64,000 nt of DNA from Ricinus communis (lineage: Eukaryota; Streptophyta; Magnoliopsida; Malpighiales; Euphorbiaceae), in contig NC_063264.1 in assembly GCF_019578655.1 (NCBI RefSeq), forward strand, positions 23,397,688 through 23,461,687, given 5' to 3'. The notes below the pieces were generated by a model that saw only the letters and a program-made list of their open reading frames with translations, was not told the origin of the DNA and ran no database searches. Shown piece after piece: positions 47,375-60,156 of the stretch (position 1 is the stretch's first letter; the number at the start of each line of letters is the position of its first letter). The translations under genes and the position numbers were made by a program.

Positions 47375-48370
47375 GCCATATTTTGAAATTTCTCTAAATA
47401 TGTAGCATTTCTTTTCCCTACCCATTTCTTTTTCCCTCTTTTGCATTACATTCTCATTTGTACACTCTTATTTTTTCTATATCCTTCATGGGCATGGGAG
47501 AAAGAGAGAGAGGGAGGGAAAGGAATTGGTCAAGGACTTGTTTAGTAAGTATGTTTGATTTTGGGATTATATATATATTTTTTAATTTAATGGTGTGTGT
47601 GGTTTAATTTTTATGAGTTTGTATTATATTTAGTGACTTTTATAATTCTTGTGCCAATTTTCTTTTTAATAATGGGATGTGGGTTTTGAGAATTGAAGCT
47701 ATTAAGGGATTTTATGGGAAGAATTAATGAGATCTTGTGGTTTAGAAGGGTGGAGCATTTGATCCATTGATGTATTATGATGTATCTTTTATTATTTTAA
47801 TCTCACTTTGTATTTGTAATTTATTCTAGCAATAAATATTGTTATTGTATTAATTACATTTCCATTAATTTATCATTGTTTCAGAATGTGACTGAATCTT
47901 CTCATCAATTTATAATTTTATAATTTCAAGAATTAAGAACACACTTCTTTTCTTTTCTTTTAATTGTTAATAAAAAAAGATACAAATTATTTTTGTTTGT
48001 TGGCATAAAGAATGGTGATGAGCTGTAGTAGTTTGGCCTATGCTAATAGAAACTATATGAGAAAGTGATGATTGGGGGACAATATTTATGGGGGCTTTTC
48101 AATTTTTTATTGAAAATAAAAAGCAATAAGCACTGTGTAATAAATTTTGAAGCCAAAAAGGTGTGTCATTTAGGCCTACCCATGTGAATTTATAAAGAGT
48201 GGTTCCCATCCATCCCAACAGATTATTTTTCTTTTTTTTTTTTCAAAAATAAAAGTAATAATATAATTTTCAAAATCCTTTTCAAGTTGGGCCAAAATGG
48301 ATCCAGTATCTCTTAGGCTTATTAGGGCTAGTTTGGAATGGCAAAATGAATCACCTAGTAGCTGGCTTAC

Positions 48371-48431
<61 letters not shown>

Positions 48432-50740
48432 GTTGTCCTTGAATTCAAAAGCACCTAAAAAGATAACAAAAAATAAAAGTAAAAATTCAAAAGTAGATGA
48501 GAAAACACTCACTTTATATTGTTAAAAGTTAGAATAGTTGTTTTAAAATTTTTAAATATAAAAACGGTAGATAATATTTAATTTAATTATATATTTATAT
48601 TTCTAAACATGTATTAATTAGTCAATTTAATATATTAATATTCATTATAATCTAATTATATAGTTAAATTTTTTAGTTTAAACTTAATAGATATTTTTAT
48701 TTATTTGAATCGAATTTAACAGATATTTAAATTTTACTTAAAATAATATTTTAATACTTATTTGTTTGGCTATGTCAAATAAAATTATAAATTGAGAAGT
48801 TAAAATATTATAAAAATAATTTAGAACCTATTAAATTATATTCAAAATTTAAATCTTAGAGTTTAAATGATAAAAATTTAGAAATGATATGAACCAAACT
48901 AGCACAACGAATCTTACTCCAACAAGGAGTTTTAATTATGCAAATCTTACTAGATTAAAAAATTCTAATTCAATAAGGAGTCATGACTCAATTAGGAATC
49001 TTAATCCTGCAACGAGTCCTAATAATATTAGGAGTTGAACATTGTTTAGGGGCTGAACTGAATTAGTTCTTGGAATTTTCATGTTAATATGTTAGGAATC
49101 CACAATTTAAAAGAAATTTTCAAATTTATTCGTGAAAATTTCGTACCATTTAATTTTTTCAAAAAATAAAATTTATAAATTTTGATTTTTTATGGCTTGA
49201 AGTTGAAACCCATTGGCCAAGATGAACAATGTAGCCACAAAGAGGATATTATTATTATTATTTGATTCCATTCGATGGTGACAAATGATTCAATATTTGT
49301 TATGATTATTAATTGACACTTGGCCAGAATGAAGCTTTTGGGATACCCTACAACGATGTGCCACCACAATATTGCTCTTTCTTACCCCAATTTTCATTTT
49401 CGTTTTATTATATTTGTAAAATTTCTTTTAGTTCTATTTTATTAATAATATAATTATATAAATATTATTTCCATTATTTTAAATAATTTATGGAATAATT
49501 AACAATATTATACTCTAGTATATTTATCATGCGCATGGTTGTATTGTTGGATTCCCCTTGATTTCAGGAAAGTGTTTCTCAAGAGAGAGAATATTCTTTT
49601 ACATTTTTTTTTTGTTTTTAGTGCATTTAGGAATATATATATAAGAAAAAAAAATATTTTCCAAAGTTAAAAGAAAAACCAAGCCAAAGATGAAATTCCC
49701 ATTTTAAAAAGCAAGAGTCATTTTCTAAACTTTTTATAGACTTGTAAAAAAAAGTCCTAAAAATTGACTGCTCTTTTTATATTTATCACATTCTTTCAAT
49801 TATTTAGATTTATTAAAATTTGATAATTAAATATTTAAAGATTATAATTTAGTATATTCTATTAAATATTTATAACCGAGTGTATATCGCAGGTTATCAA
49901 CAAATTACAAATTATCCACATCAGCTTATTATAAAAATAATATATTAATTTATTAAAATTCAATAATCAAGTGTTTAACTTTTAAAAAGTATAATTTAAT
50001 ATGTAAAATTAAAAATTATTAATTTTTAGATAAATTAAACTCTATTATATTTTTATAGTGAAAGATAATATTTATATAAAAAAAAGATAATTTTCATATA
50101 ATAATAAAATTATAAAAATATATAAATAAATATTATACTTATTATAAGAAAATGTAGTAGTAATTAATATTATAGTTAAAACTATCACCTTCAATAATGA
50201 TCGATTTTGTTTTAAATATTTATAGTGATGGATTGAAAAGAATAAAGTGTCGCTCAAAGTTGAATAGAAATTTCTTTAAAAGAAACGATGAAAATATATT
50301 GAAAATAATGTCATGCCAGTAGTAATAAGAATAATGAATTAATATATTAAAAATAGATATTTTTAAAGACTTTTTAATATATTTTTTTTAATTTATTAAG
50401 CGGATAATATGTGTTTTAAGATTACAAGTCTGTAATTGCTATTGACCTGTTATATACACCCAATTATAAATATTTAATAAATTTATATACCAAATTATAA
50501 TTTTTAAAATTTTAAATACTTAATTTTCAAATTCTAACAGCTTCATATGTCATTTTTATAATTATTTAATTTTTTTTATATATATTACTAGTTTTATATA
50601 TTTAAATACTAATATTTTCTATTTTTACATATTAAATTGTAACTTTAAAAAAGTTTAGAAACTTAATTATTAAATTTAAATTTCAACCTATAATCTATAT
50701 ATGATAATATATAAAATAAAAAAAACAAACCTTTTTTTTC
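47375..50740. other. AG-peptide 3' region and AT-rich intergenic DNA
   Basis: The first 300 bases are probably AG-peptide 3' UTR. The rest has no gene. A (TA)n tract lies at 48374-48429. Around 48900-49040 short runs of GAGT(C/T)NTAAT-like text recur (CAACAAGGAGTT, CAATAAGGAGTC, CAACGAGTC), a small degenerate repeat. Confidence 0.55.
48374..48429. repeat. (TA)n microsatellite
   Basis: A pure TA run of over 50 bases. Confidence 0.95.
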
Positions 50741-51252
50741 TTCTTCCACTTTGGCGACATCATTTCTTCATACTTCATTGTAGAAAGATCAAAGCTTTTG
50801 ACAAACTCAGAAATATTTAATCAAATTCAAAATCATGGAGGTGACAACTATAATCATCACCATACTAATAAACACAACCACCACTAACAACAAGAAGAAG
50901 AATATTATACAGTAACAGTATCTAAGAAACTAAGGAAGGTGCGATAAAGGTGATTGGGATGAGTTGCGATCTAATTGATGATTTCTAGGATCTGATCATG
51001 GACTTTCCAGATTCATCTCATTCGCAATCGTCGATTGTCGTCGGTGTCGTTAATCGAGACTCCACTGTCGCCGTTAACTAAAGATTTCATTATCCTTTGC
51101 CTGATCAAAATATAACACTTTAAAATATCTACATCATCAAAGCAAAAATATTTGTGTTCATAATTTCCTCTTTCACATCATCATGAAACTGTCATGATTT
51201 TCTGGAAATTAAGGACACCCAATACTAAACAAGAGCAGGAGGAATCTCGGTC

Positions 51253-51477
51253 ATGAACTCCCACGAACGAGGAACACCTTTCCATCAGCAAACAATAGCA
51301 ACTATCACACCTCAGCTTAGTTGCAGCATCTCTGTCGTCATTGCAGTTCTAATGGGATTCTTTGCTCTTCTTGTTCTTGTTCCTATTGTATCAATTTTTG
51401 GAGCGGTGCTGATGAGTAATATTAAAGAAAAAAAACCAGAAACTAAAAAGAAGAAAGAATATAGAAGAAATGGGTAA
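51253..51477 (+). CDS. Small hypothetical protein with one membrane segment
   Basis: A 74-codon ATG-to-stop frame. Residues about 27-54 are strongly hydrophobic (VVIAVLMGFFALLVLVPIVS) and are followed by a Lys/Glu-rich basic tail (KEKKPETKKKKEYRRNG). I do not recognise a family. The order hydrophobic then basic suits a small membrane protein with the tail in the cytosol, but chance is possible in this DNA. No promoter was fixed. Confidence 0.25.
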   Translation: MNSHERGTPFHQQTIATITPQLSCSISVVIAVLMGFFALLVLVPIVSIFGAVLMSNIKEKKPETKKKKEYRRNG

Positions 51478-51479
51478 TG

Positions 51480-53969
51480 AACAAAAATCTAGAAATTGAT
51501 TTGATATTTGATTAATTGATGATGAGGATGTTGAAGGTTCCTAAGTGTGAAGACCAGAAGAGGAAATGGTGGCGTTGGGTAAGAGGAAGAAACGATTTGC
51601 TACGTTGCTACATCTGTTTGATGAGTCAATATATTACTTTTGCTGACTCATCAATATTATTAAAAGAAAAAAAATCATCTTGATGCCACAGAAGCATAAA
51701 TTGCCGGATTTTCAAATTTAAAATGAACGGATTTCTAATCTGAAATAAATATGATATGGGCTACTTATATTGAAAGAGTTGATAAATATGAAAAGAATTT
51801 ATAAAATTTACAATTTTTCATTAATTATTTTAATATCCATGCTTTGCGTAGATTTTTTAATAAAAATTATATATATTTTATTTATAAATTAGTATTATAA
51901 TTATATTTTATGGTTAAATTCATTATACGTTTTATAATAATCATATTTCTTGATTTTCATCTAAATTATTATAATTTTTAATATAAACTAATTAATTAAT
52001 AGAGTATATATGTTACATATTTTTTGTTGATATTAATTTGTATATTAAATATAAATATAATAATTATCATAACATATATAAAAGTAAACATTGTGATAAT
52101 AGAACCGATCGATTCCAGTTTCAGTTTGATCCAACTAATTTTTAGAAAATAAAAAATTAATTAAAATAAATTTCTTTTGCAAGTTGAAATTAAACCTGAG
52201 AAAAATCGAGCTTGATCGGCTTCTGATTCTAAACCGGTGTCGATTTGTTTTGACCATTATAGTTCAATTTATCAACTTATAAATTTTTAATCTAAATATT
52301 AGAAATTAATAAAGATAATGTAGAAAATCTATAAAAAATAAAAAAATAAAATTTTCACACTTAAATTTTAATTTTATGACAATAAAATATGTATAAAAAA
52401 TACAATTGATTATTCATTATTAATTAAATTTTAGTAATATAAAAATAAAATTTAAAATATTAAAATATAGAAAAGAAAGTTAATGCGATTTAAAAAAAAT
52501 ATAAATAGCTTCAATACCTTATTAAAATAAAATTTCTCAGTCGTTTCTAGATAGAAATAATAAAATTTTATAAAATTATATAATATTTATATTTTTTTTT
52601 ACAATTGATAAATGAAAAAAAAAATCACTGAAAGAAAAAAAAAAGAAAAATACATATAAATCTTAGAATAAAATGAGTAAGAACAATAAAAAAATTAATT
52701 AAACAGTAGAAAAAATACAAAAGTCATTAATAAATTTAAATAAATAATAAAATTTATTAAATAGATAATTAAGTTTAAATTAAAGTTTTGTAATATAATA
52801 AGAAATACTATATGAAAATAAAATAAAATAAAATAATTAATTAAAATGATAAAAATTAAAATTAAAAAAGTAGTTATTATTATTAATTATAAACTAAAAG
52901 AGAAGAAATTATTTTTTTATTATTTATAAAAAGTGAAAAATTTCATTCTTTAATGATTATATACTGCAAATTATAATTAAATTATTCTTTCTATTACAGC
53001 TTTAATATATATATTAGATTTGGCAAAAAAAAAAAAAAACCATTATATAAAAACTAAATATATAGACATCTCCACTTAGGACGTGAACAAAATGGAACCA
53101 AATCAACAAGTTCAATTTTAACTCGTTATTTTTCTAATTTAATTTGGTTTAATTCTATTAAAAATATGAAATAAAATTTAGCTCAATTTAATTTTGAGCA
53201 AAAAAATTCAATTTAACCAAACTAAATTGAAGTTGTTATATGTACTATTAAAATAGTTAAATATATACTATTTTAAATGATATATTTACGTTATCAAATT
53301 AATTTATAATATATACTATTTTAAATGATATATTTATGTTATCTAATTTATTTATAATAAAATTATTCTTTTATTAATGTAGGTAACATATGAGTATATT
53401 CTTGAAAGATATCCTTTAGAAAATTTAATAATAATAATCAATTTTTGAAAGAGAAAAACTTTTATTTATTTATTTATTTTTTTTAAATTTGATTAGAGAA
53501 TAAAAGTAAAATTAAGAAGCAAACTACACAAAACCGAATTTATTTAGTTTGGCTCAATTCAGTTGATTCTCTAACTTTGATTTGGTTCGGTTTCATTTAC
53601 TAAGAGATCTATTTTGTATTTTTGTTAGTTTAAAATCAAATTAACTATTTGCTCATTTTGTGGTTTCTGATGAATTTCGATAATTAGTATTCTCACATTC
53701 GCTAGTCACTGAAAATTTCTTTTAATTTCTTCAATATAACTTTTCATATTTATTAGGAATTTAGATTTTCAAATATTAATATTTTTAATTTAATTTTTCT
53801 AATTTGTAATTTTTATTTAAGAAGATAAAATTTTAAAAATCAATTAATAAAATGTATAAAATTATATAATTTTTATAAATAAATTAAAATAAAGAATAAA
53901 ATTTGACTCCTTATTTTATAGAAATAAAAAATTATAAAATCTAAACTACATAATCTTCAATAAAACATC

Positions 53970-54006
<37 letters not shown>

Positions 54007-54100
54007 GACCAACCAGCCGCCAAACCCTCAGCCATCCAAAGCCGAATTAATTGTTCTTTTTTAATGAAAGAATGTTTAGGAAGAATTGAGCAATATGCAA
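51480..54100. other. AT-rich intergenic DNA
   Basis: No gene seen. Bases 53090-53620 carry GGAACCAAATCAA at the left and TTGATTTGGTTCGGTTT at the right, a weak inverted pair that may mark a small MITE. A (TA)n tract ends at 54001. Confidence 0.5.
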
Positions 54101-54114
54101 AACAGGGGTTTCAA

Positions 54115-54500
54115 TACAAGGGCAAGTGATCAAAACTTAGTTTAAATATAGCCTCCAGGTTCTTCATCATCAGACGCATTCCAGATTGTGTTATCTTTAA
54201 TTTCCAACCATGCTACCTTTCCCTTCTATAACCCAATGTCTTACCTAAAACTTCTGCTGCTAAAGGTACTCCTCCATAAATTTTCTTGCAATCTCCTGTG
54301 CAATAAGCTCCAAGTCCCCAGGGATGGATGTTCCACCATTTTCATAATTCCTAATCCTTGATAATGGACCAGCATTCACCATCAGATAAGAAATCTAAAT
54401 TATGCCCATATTTAGGGGAGGTTTCCGCTGTAGATGCAGCATCCTCTTTACAAGTTGTAACAGCAAATAGCCCTTCCTTAAACCAACCCATCATTTCTCC
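54115..54500 (-). pseudogene. NB-ARC (NBS-LRR disease resistance) gene fragment
   Basis: Minus-strand pieces read in order: LFAVTTCKEDAASTAETSP, LDFLSDGECWSIIKD, GDLELIAQEIARKF, GGVPLAAEVLGKTLG and AWLEIKDNTIWNASDDEE. This is the NB-ARC region around the RNBS-type TTR strand and the GLPLA motif (here GVPLA) of a CC-NBS-LRR resistance protein, an intracellular immune receptor. Stops and frame changes between the pieces, and the lack of P-loop and LRR, show a dead fragment. Confidence 0.8.
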
Positions 54501-55607
54501 TAAAATTCATTAGTCACTAGAATTATGAGACAACCCAAATCCATATTTTAACATTAGAAAAGTTTTCTTGTTATTACGTCTTGACATCCCAATTTAGCTT
54601 AGACAGTCTTTCTAAGATCACCCATGTTAACCATGGGAACAATGATGTAAGAACTCGTTGGTGGCAGGAGCAACTCAGTAAGCTCACAATTTTAGAGATG
54701 TCCCTACAACTGAATTGTCAAGTACCGAGTCTGTCACTCGGTCCAAGTTAATTTAAGTACTGTTCTATCTCTAGATATGACTTGAAGTTTAAAATCACAG
54801 GCACTGACTCGATTACATTCTTAACTTTGTGGACCATTTTGACATGAAAATGGGCTTCTTTAAACTTGGTCATGTGATCGAACTCTATTATGAGTTTCTT
54901 ACCACATTCGTCACCTAACTTTTCTATTTCTTCTTTATTCCAAGTTTGGGTTATGTAAGAAGTAGAAGAAGGAATTGAGACGAAGATATCAATAATAACA
55001 GCAGCTTATGATGTTCCTATCCATCTATTATGCGCTTATGATGTTCTTATCAATCTATTATGCACCTCTGCCATCGAATATTTGTATTAGCTCCAGAAAA
55101 TACTTATCCTGCGATTTGTGAAAATCCCTTTAAGGTTCAGTTTGAGACAAAGAAGGGGTCAAACAAGGATGCAGAGAAGTTGCAGGTTAAGCAGGACTAG
55201 AAGCCAGGTATAAGCCAAAAAGAAAATTACCAGATCGATTAAAGCTTTTCCTGTCAAACTATTGATTAAGAAATAATCAATTTCAAGATGATCTATGCAG
55301 CACAAATAAAAGGAATGATACATGTGAACATCAATTAACCAGATTCATCCATGAATAAGACAATGCAATGTCTCTGAAATCCAGGGAATAAAAAAGAGGA
55401 GAATAAAACCTGGACAATATGCAGGGGAAAATACACTGCCACGGTAACATCTCAATGAAAGAGGGCAGAAAAACTAAACGATACAGTAGACAATAATACA
55501 AAAGACTGCAACCCAAGAAAATATCTATTAAGCAAAACAAAATTCTGCTAAAACTGCATAAATGATTACAGAAAGTACTAAATGATCATTGTTCTGATCA
55601 TTCTGGT
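54501..55607. other. Intergenic DNA; 3' flank of the dyskerin gene at its right end
   Basis: No gene recognised. Some of 54540-54960 is less AT-rich and could be older coding debris, but no family could be named. A short repeat around TTATGATGTTC near 55007 and 55038 is visible. Confidence 0.45.
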
Positions 55608-57353
55608 CTACGCTTCTTCTTCATCTCTGTCCTTCTTTTTCTTCTTTTTCTTCTTCTCACTTCTATCAGCCTCGCCGTTCATACTCTCATCCTCAATAGC
55701 TGCTGCCTCCTTAGCCTCTTTGTCTTTCTTCTTCTTCTTTTTCTTCTCAGACTTTTCTGTATCAGATGAACCAGCTTCGGCTTTATCTTTGTGCTCCTTT
55801 TTCTTTACCTTCTCTGTCTCCTTTTCCACTAAAGTTTCTGCTTCACTGTCTTCCTTGCTCTTCTTTTTCTTCTTCTTCTTTTTCTCTTTCCTCTCATCTT
55901 CACTTTCCTCAACAGTTATATCTTCCTTCACCTTCTTCACCTCAATTGCATCTTCTTTTTCAACTTTAGCTTTCTTAGCAGGAGCTTCAGCAGCAGGGCT
56001 TTCAATGCTTTCATCCTTACTCTTCCTCTTCTTCTTTTTCTCCTTGCCCTCCTCAACTTCTCCAGTCTCTTTCTTGAGTGCGGCAGTCTCCTTATTTTCC
56101 GTAGCTGATCCCTTTGCAGCTGCAGTGCTAGCAACTATAGCATCTCCTCCTGTGGGCAAGGCTACCAAATTCCTCATCCATTCTTGCGGAGTATTATCAT
56201 TCGGCTTCCCATGCTTATCCAATTTCCCTTCTGCAATCAACTTCTTCTTCATCGAAGCCTTCGGTCCCAATCCCCACTTCCTCGGGTAAGTATCCCTATC
56301 CATAACCACCCTCTTAATCTTGGCCACAACACCATGATCACAAGTAGCCATCACAGCAGTAGTCATTTCGGCGATCCCCAAAGCGACCGCCTCACCCTTT
56401 GTAGTCATCAATACAACTTCCTCACCGACCTCAACATCATTCTCAAACCTCAAAAGCCCCGGAATCATCAACTTAGCACCATAACAAATAGCATTAACAG
56501 CAGAATCCTTAACAACCAGCCTCTTATAACTAGTCAAAAGCACTTCAAGCGGCATAATTACCCGCCTCAAATAAGTCTCATCTCTATAATTATCATAAAC
56601 CCATTGAGCATCCATAACATCATGCATAGTAACCATATTATCTTTCTCACCTAAAATTCCGGACCTAACTCTCCTCAATTCTTGCATATGACCACCAACG
56701 CCAAGAATTAAACCCAAATGAACACACATAGTCCTGACATAAGTACCCGCTTCGCAAGAAATCCAAAAAACAACTAAATGCCTATCTGGGTCATACTCTA
56801 ACAGCTTACTTTCATAAATAGTTCTAATTCTAAGTTGTCTCTTAACAGCAGAAATTAAAGGTGGCCGTTGAAAAACAGCACCAGTAAGTGTTTCTAGAGC
56901 TCTAGCAACTTTAGCAACATCAGGAACCTTATCATGTAATCTAGCAACACAAACATACTCTTTACCAGCACCTTGTTGAGATTTAACAAGACGGGTGGCT
57001 CTGTCAATACAAACAATTAAATTACCTGTGACCTTAGGGTCTAAAGTGCCACTGTGACCTGTTTTTTCAACTCTAAGAATGCGCTTAATCCAGGCAACAA
57101 CTTCATGAGAGGATGGGTTTGCTGGCTTATCAAGATTCATTACTCCATAGCGAATGTATTCAGCTAATGGACGTTTAAGTGGAGAGTGACCTGATGGGAG
57201 TGGAGTGTAGTGACCTGTACGGACATTGAGACGATCGTAGTTCTTTAAAAGGATTGGCCAGTTGGATGTGTCGTTTGGGGGAGTGAAGCTTTGGGGTTTG
57301 ATCATTGTCAAGTCTTGTTCTTGATCAGTGCCATTCTGTCGTTGCTCGTCCAT
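55608..57353 (-). CDS. CBF5: Dyskerin/CBF5 (NAP57), H/ACA snoRNP pseudouridine synthase
   Basis: A single 581-codon frame without introns, from ATG 57353. Residues about 20-75 are the dyskerin N-terminal (DKCLD) region. The TruB catalytic domain follows (about 80-240), with [18 protein letters not shown] carrying the catalytic Asp105 and [14 protein letters not shown] near 201-214. A PUA RNA-binding domain spans about 282-355. Residues about 410-581 are a Lys/Glu-rich tail with many KKKKK blocks, serving nucleolar targeting. The enzyme converts uridine to pseudouridine in rRNA and snRNA, guided by H/ACA snoRNAs with NOP10, NHP2 and GAR1, and in plants also belongs to telomerase RNP. Lack of introns is usual for plant homologues. 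The frame is intact. The minus strand makes the plus strand Phe/Ser/Leu-rich shadow frames. Confidence 0.97.
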   Translation of the reverse strand: MDEQRQNGTDQEQDLTMIKPQSFTPPNDTSNWPILLKNYDRLNVRTGHYTPLPSGHSPLKRPLAEYIRYGVMNLDKPANPSSHEVVAWIKRILRVEKTGHSGTLDPKVTGNLIVCIDRATRLVKSQQGAGKEYVCVARLHDKVPDVAKVARALETLTGAVFQRPPLISAVKRQLRIRTIYESKLLEYDPDRHLVVFWISCEAGTYVRTMCVHLGLILGVGGHMQELRRVRSGILGEKDNMVTMHDVMDAQWVYDNYRDETYLRRVIMPLEVLLTSYKRLVVKDSAVNAICYGAKLMIPGLLRFENDVEVGEEVVLMTTKGEAVALGIAEMTTAVMATCDHGVVAKIKRVVMDRDTYPRKWGLGPKASMKKKLIAEGKLDKHGKPNDNTPQEWMRNLVALPTGGDAIVASTAAAKGSATENKETAALKKETGEVEEGKEKKKKRKSKDESIESPAAEAPAKKAKVEKEDAIEVKKVKEDITVEESEDERKEKKKKKKKKSKEDSEAETLVEKETEKVKKKEHKDKAEAGSSDTEKSEKKKKKKKDKEAKEAAAIEDESMNGEADRSEKKKKKKKKDRDEEEA

Positions 57354-57404
57354 TTTTGATTGAAGGAGGCGATCGAAGAAGGACGGGAAAAATGATGATT
57401 TATT

Positions 57405-57425
57405 AGGATTTTTAGGGTTTTAGGG
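57405..57425 (-). promoter_or_regulatory. Telo-box at the 5' end of the dyskerin gene
   Basis: On the minus strand CCCTAAAACCCTAAAAATCC, about 55-70 bp before the ATG, contains the telo-box AAACCCTAA. Telo-boxes near the start site are typical of plant genes for ribosomal proteins and ribosome biogenesis and act with site II elements; no clear site II was seen. Confidence 0.7.
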
Positions 57426-57429
57426 GGAA

Positions 57430-58911
57430 CTGAGAAGAAGACAGGGATGGCAATTTGTATCCCACCCAAATCCTACTCGGTTCAATTAGGTAATATCCGA
57501 TTTCACTCGATAATGGGTATTGGTTGAACCGAATTATTTTTATTTATTTATTTTTTAAAAATTTATAGTGCTCAAATTTTTTTAAAAATATTTGTAAGAA
57601 TATCTTAATTTCTAATTTATTATATTTTTATTTTATTTATTTACTTTTTTTCATTTTTTTTAAATAGTTAAATTTAAAACTTTTCTTTTACTCTATTACA
57701 TTGTTAATGGTAAAATGGTGACATGGAGAACTTGAATTTATGACATAAGCATTTTTTGAGATAAAAATTTCATATGCGGCTTCAAATTACCTCATTAAAT
57801 AATTATCCGTGTAATTTTTTTTAAACGAATTTTAGTGTGGTTAATTTTTAGTTGATTTTTAAAAAAATTGATTTTAATGTATTATTTTTCCAAAAAAAGT
57901 GTATTTTATAAATTATTTTTTAGATAAAAATAAAATTATTATTATAAAAAGAGATATTTATATGACGAATTCAATTTTTTATATTAGATACAAAATGTTA
58001 AGGATTTTGTGATTAAATTTATTAATTTAAATTACTTAATTAGTAATATTTGAATTATCAAACAAATTATTTAGTTATTCAAATTGTTATAATATTTTTT
58101 AGTATTTTTATTTTTTATTATTTTAATATAGCTTAATTGAATATAATATTATTTTGATTAAATGAAATTAAAAATTAAAAATTATATATTTTAAAATATT
58201 AATATACTCAGTTTTTCTTATAAATATAGTAAAATTATGATAAATATATATTCAATAAATTAATAACTTCTAGTAAATAATAAAAAATTTAGTCTCAACT
58301 CGGACAATGCACTGACTTAATTACCTCATTAAATACACGAAATAATTATAATTTTTAAATCCTTTTCATACTAATAAAATTAAAAATTAATTAAATACAT
58401 AGAAAATGATATATAAAAATCATAACCCAAAATTTCTTTTAGATAATTTTCATTTTTTCAATTTATTCATTCTAATGTTTAAGAATTTATATTTTATTTG
58501 ATAAGAGAATAAATAATAGAAAATCTTGTTTGAATTCACTTTTTTTTTTTTACTTGAAGAGGATGCTGATTGTTACATTTTTTTTGAAAGTTTTCTTCAT
58601 CTTATTACTTAATAGATATTTATTTAACATATTTCAAATGGGAATCCTTAAGGAAATTATAATATTCTAGAGTTTAAAAGTAAAACTAATATCTATGGAG
58701 CTTATATTTTATATATTTGAAGTTATTTATAACACCCTTTTTTTTAGAATATTAAATTTAAAAATAATATTTATTGTTTATTGATATAACTTAAATTATA
58801 TCTATTATCATTTTTGAAATTTTTATCACTAAATTTATTATATATCTTTATTTAGTTTATATGTGTCTGACATGTATTATATATATAATGTTTGTTTCAT
58901 CAGTATTTTAG
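57430..58911. other. Dyskerin upstream region and AT-rich intergenic DNA
   Basis: Beyond the telo-box no gene or clear element is visible. Confidence 0.55.
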
Positions 58912-60150
58912 CCCTTTCACGTGTGATTGATTGTTGAGGGTGCCAGAGACTGGTTATTTTAAATAATTGTAATAGATGTAATAAATGTAAAATGTGCACT
59001 ATTTGACTTCTAATCTAGATGATTGTGTAGGTAATGAATGGACCTAAACTACTTTGGATTCTTAGCTAAATTGATGTGATTTCGTTAAATCAACACATAG
59101 AGCTAATTAATGAGCCAAAAGATAAGTTAATAATGAGTTGAGAATGTAAAAATGAGTTATAAGCTAGGAACATGTTTTTAATGAGTTGGGAATGAAAAAA
59201 AGAGCTCAAGAAATAAAGCTAAGAGTGATTATATAAAATATAAGTTAAGGAATTTAATTGCAATAGACAAACACTGAAATAGTAACTCGAAAGCTTTAGG
59301 AATTCAAATGCATAAAGTAAATAATTTAAGGATGTAGTTGAATGTTGATGAACACTTGAAAGCTTCGATCGCACTAAAAATTAATGACTAAGGATTATCT
59401 TTTCTATTCTAAGGATTATTGTTCTAATCTAAGTATAACTTAACTAATCTAAGGATAAATGTAAAGATAAAGTTGATAGACTCCCAGTCTGTTTTAATAT
59501 GATATTTGATTGGTTGGGGTTGTTTACTAAAAGGTTATAAACTTCTTTAGCTTGTAGAGTCATTTTAGAGTGTTCTTTATTATTGGCTTGATCTTCAATT
59601 AACTCCTCGCCTTAAGAGCATATACTGTTGTTTTTTTACATTTTGCACATGTTGATAAAGATGTAACTTTCTCACTCATTTCCTTACTCTTCTCAACCTC
59701 ATATCCATATTTCACTTTAATTTCTACTTATGCTCAACTACCTTCTTCCTATTATATAAACGTGCTTTTTTTTTTCTTGGATATGCTTGATTTTCTTCTT
59801 CACTGATACTTGTATTTTTTCCTCTCTATTTTATAAGCTTTCAGAAGACTCTATAACTGTATTTTTTCTTTCCTGCTTTCTTACTTTTTACATATCAATA
59901 ATTATTAAGAATTATTAAACCAACTCTTGACCAATGGTCGAGGATTTATCAATAGGCTAGGAATTAGGACGTGGGCCAAAATTCATGAGATTTAAGATTT
60001 TGATAAAAATTATATGGGCTTTTTATACGTGTTATTAAACTAACTCTTGACGAATGGTCGAGGATTTATCAATGGGCTAGGAATTAGGACGTGGGCCAAA
60101 TCCATGAGATTCAAGATTTTGATAAAAATTATATGGGCTTTTTCTGCGTG
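58912..60150 (-). repeat. 1.2-kb LTR-like dispersed repeat, copy 2
   Basis: The reverse complement matches 37015-38195 throughout, from CACGTGAAAGG-type sequence (58920) to AAATCCTCG / AAGAGTTGGTTT. It is inverted relative to copy 1 and 21 kb away. At its high-coordinate end a 120-bp segment is tandemly doubled: AGGATTTATCAATAGGCTAG at 59941 and AGGATTTATCAATGGGCTAG at 60061. Confidence 0.7.
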
Positions 60151-60156
60151 CTTGCT

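Noticed and set aside
47138..47446. 102-codon minus-strand frame, His/Cys-rich
   Set aside because: It is antisense to the clear AG-peptide gene; the His run comes from the complement of ATGATG.
48176..48454. 92-codon minus-strand frame
   Set aside because: Much of it is the translated TA microsatellite.
55582..56289. 235-codon plus-strand frame rich in Phe and Ser
   Set aside because: It is the antisense shadow of the Lys/Glu-rich dyskerin tail; poly-Phe arises from the complement of AAG/GAA codons.
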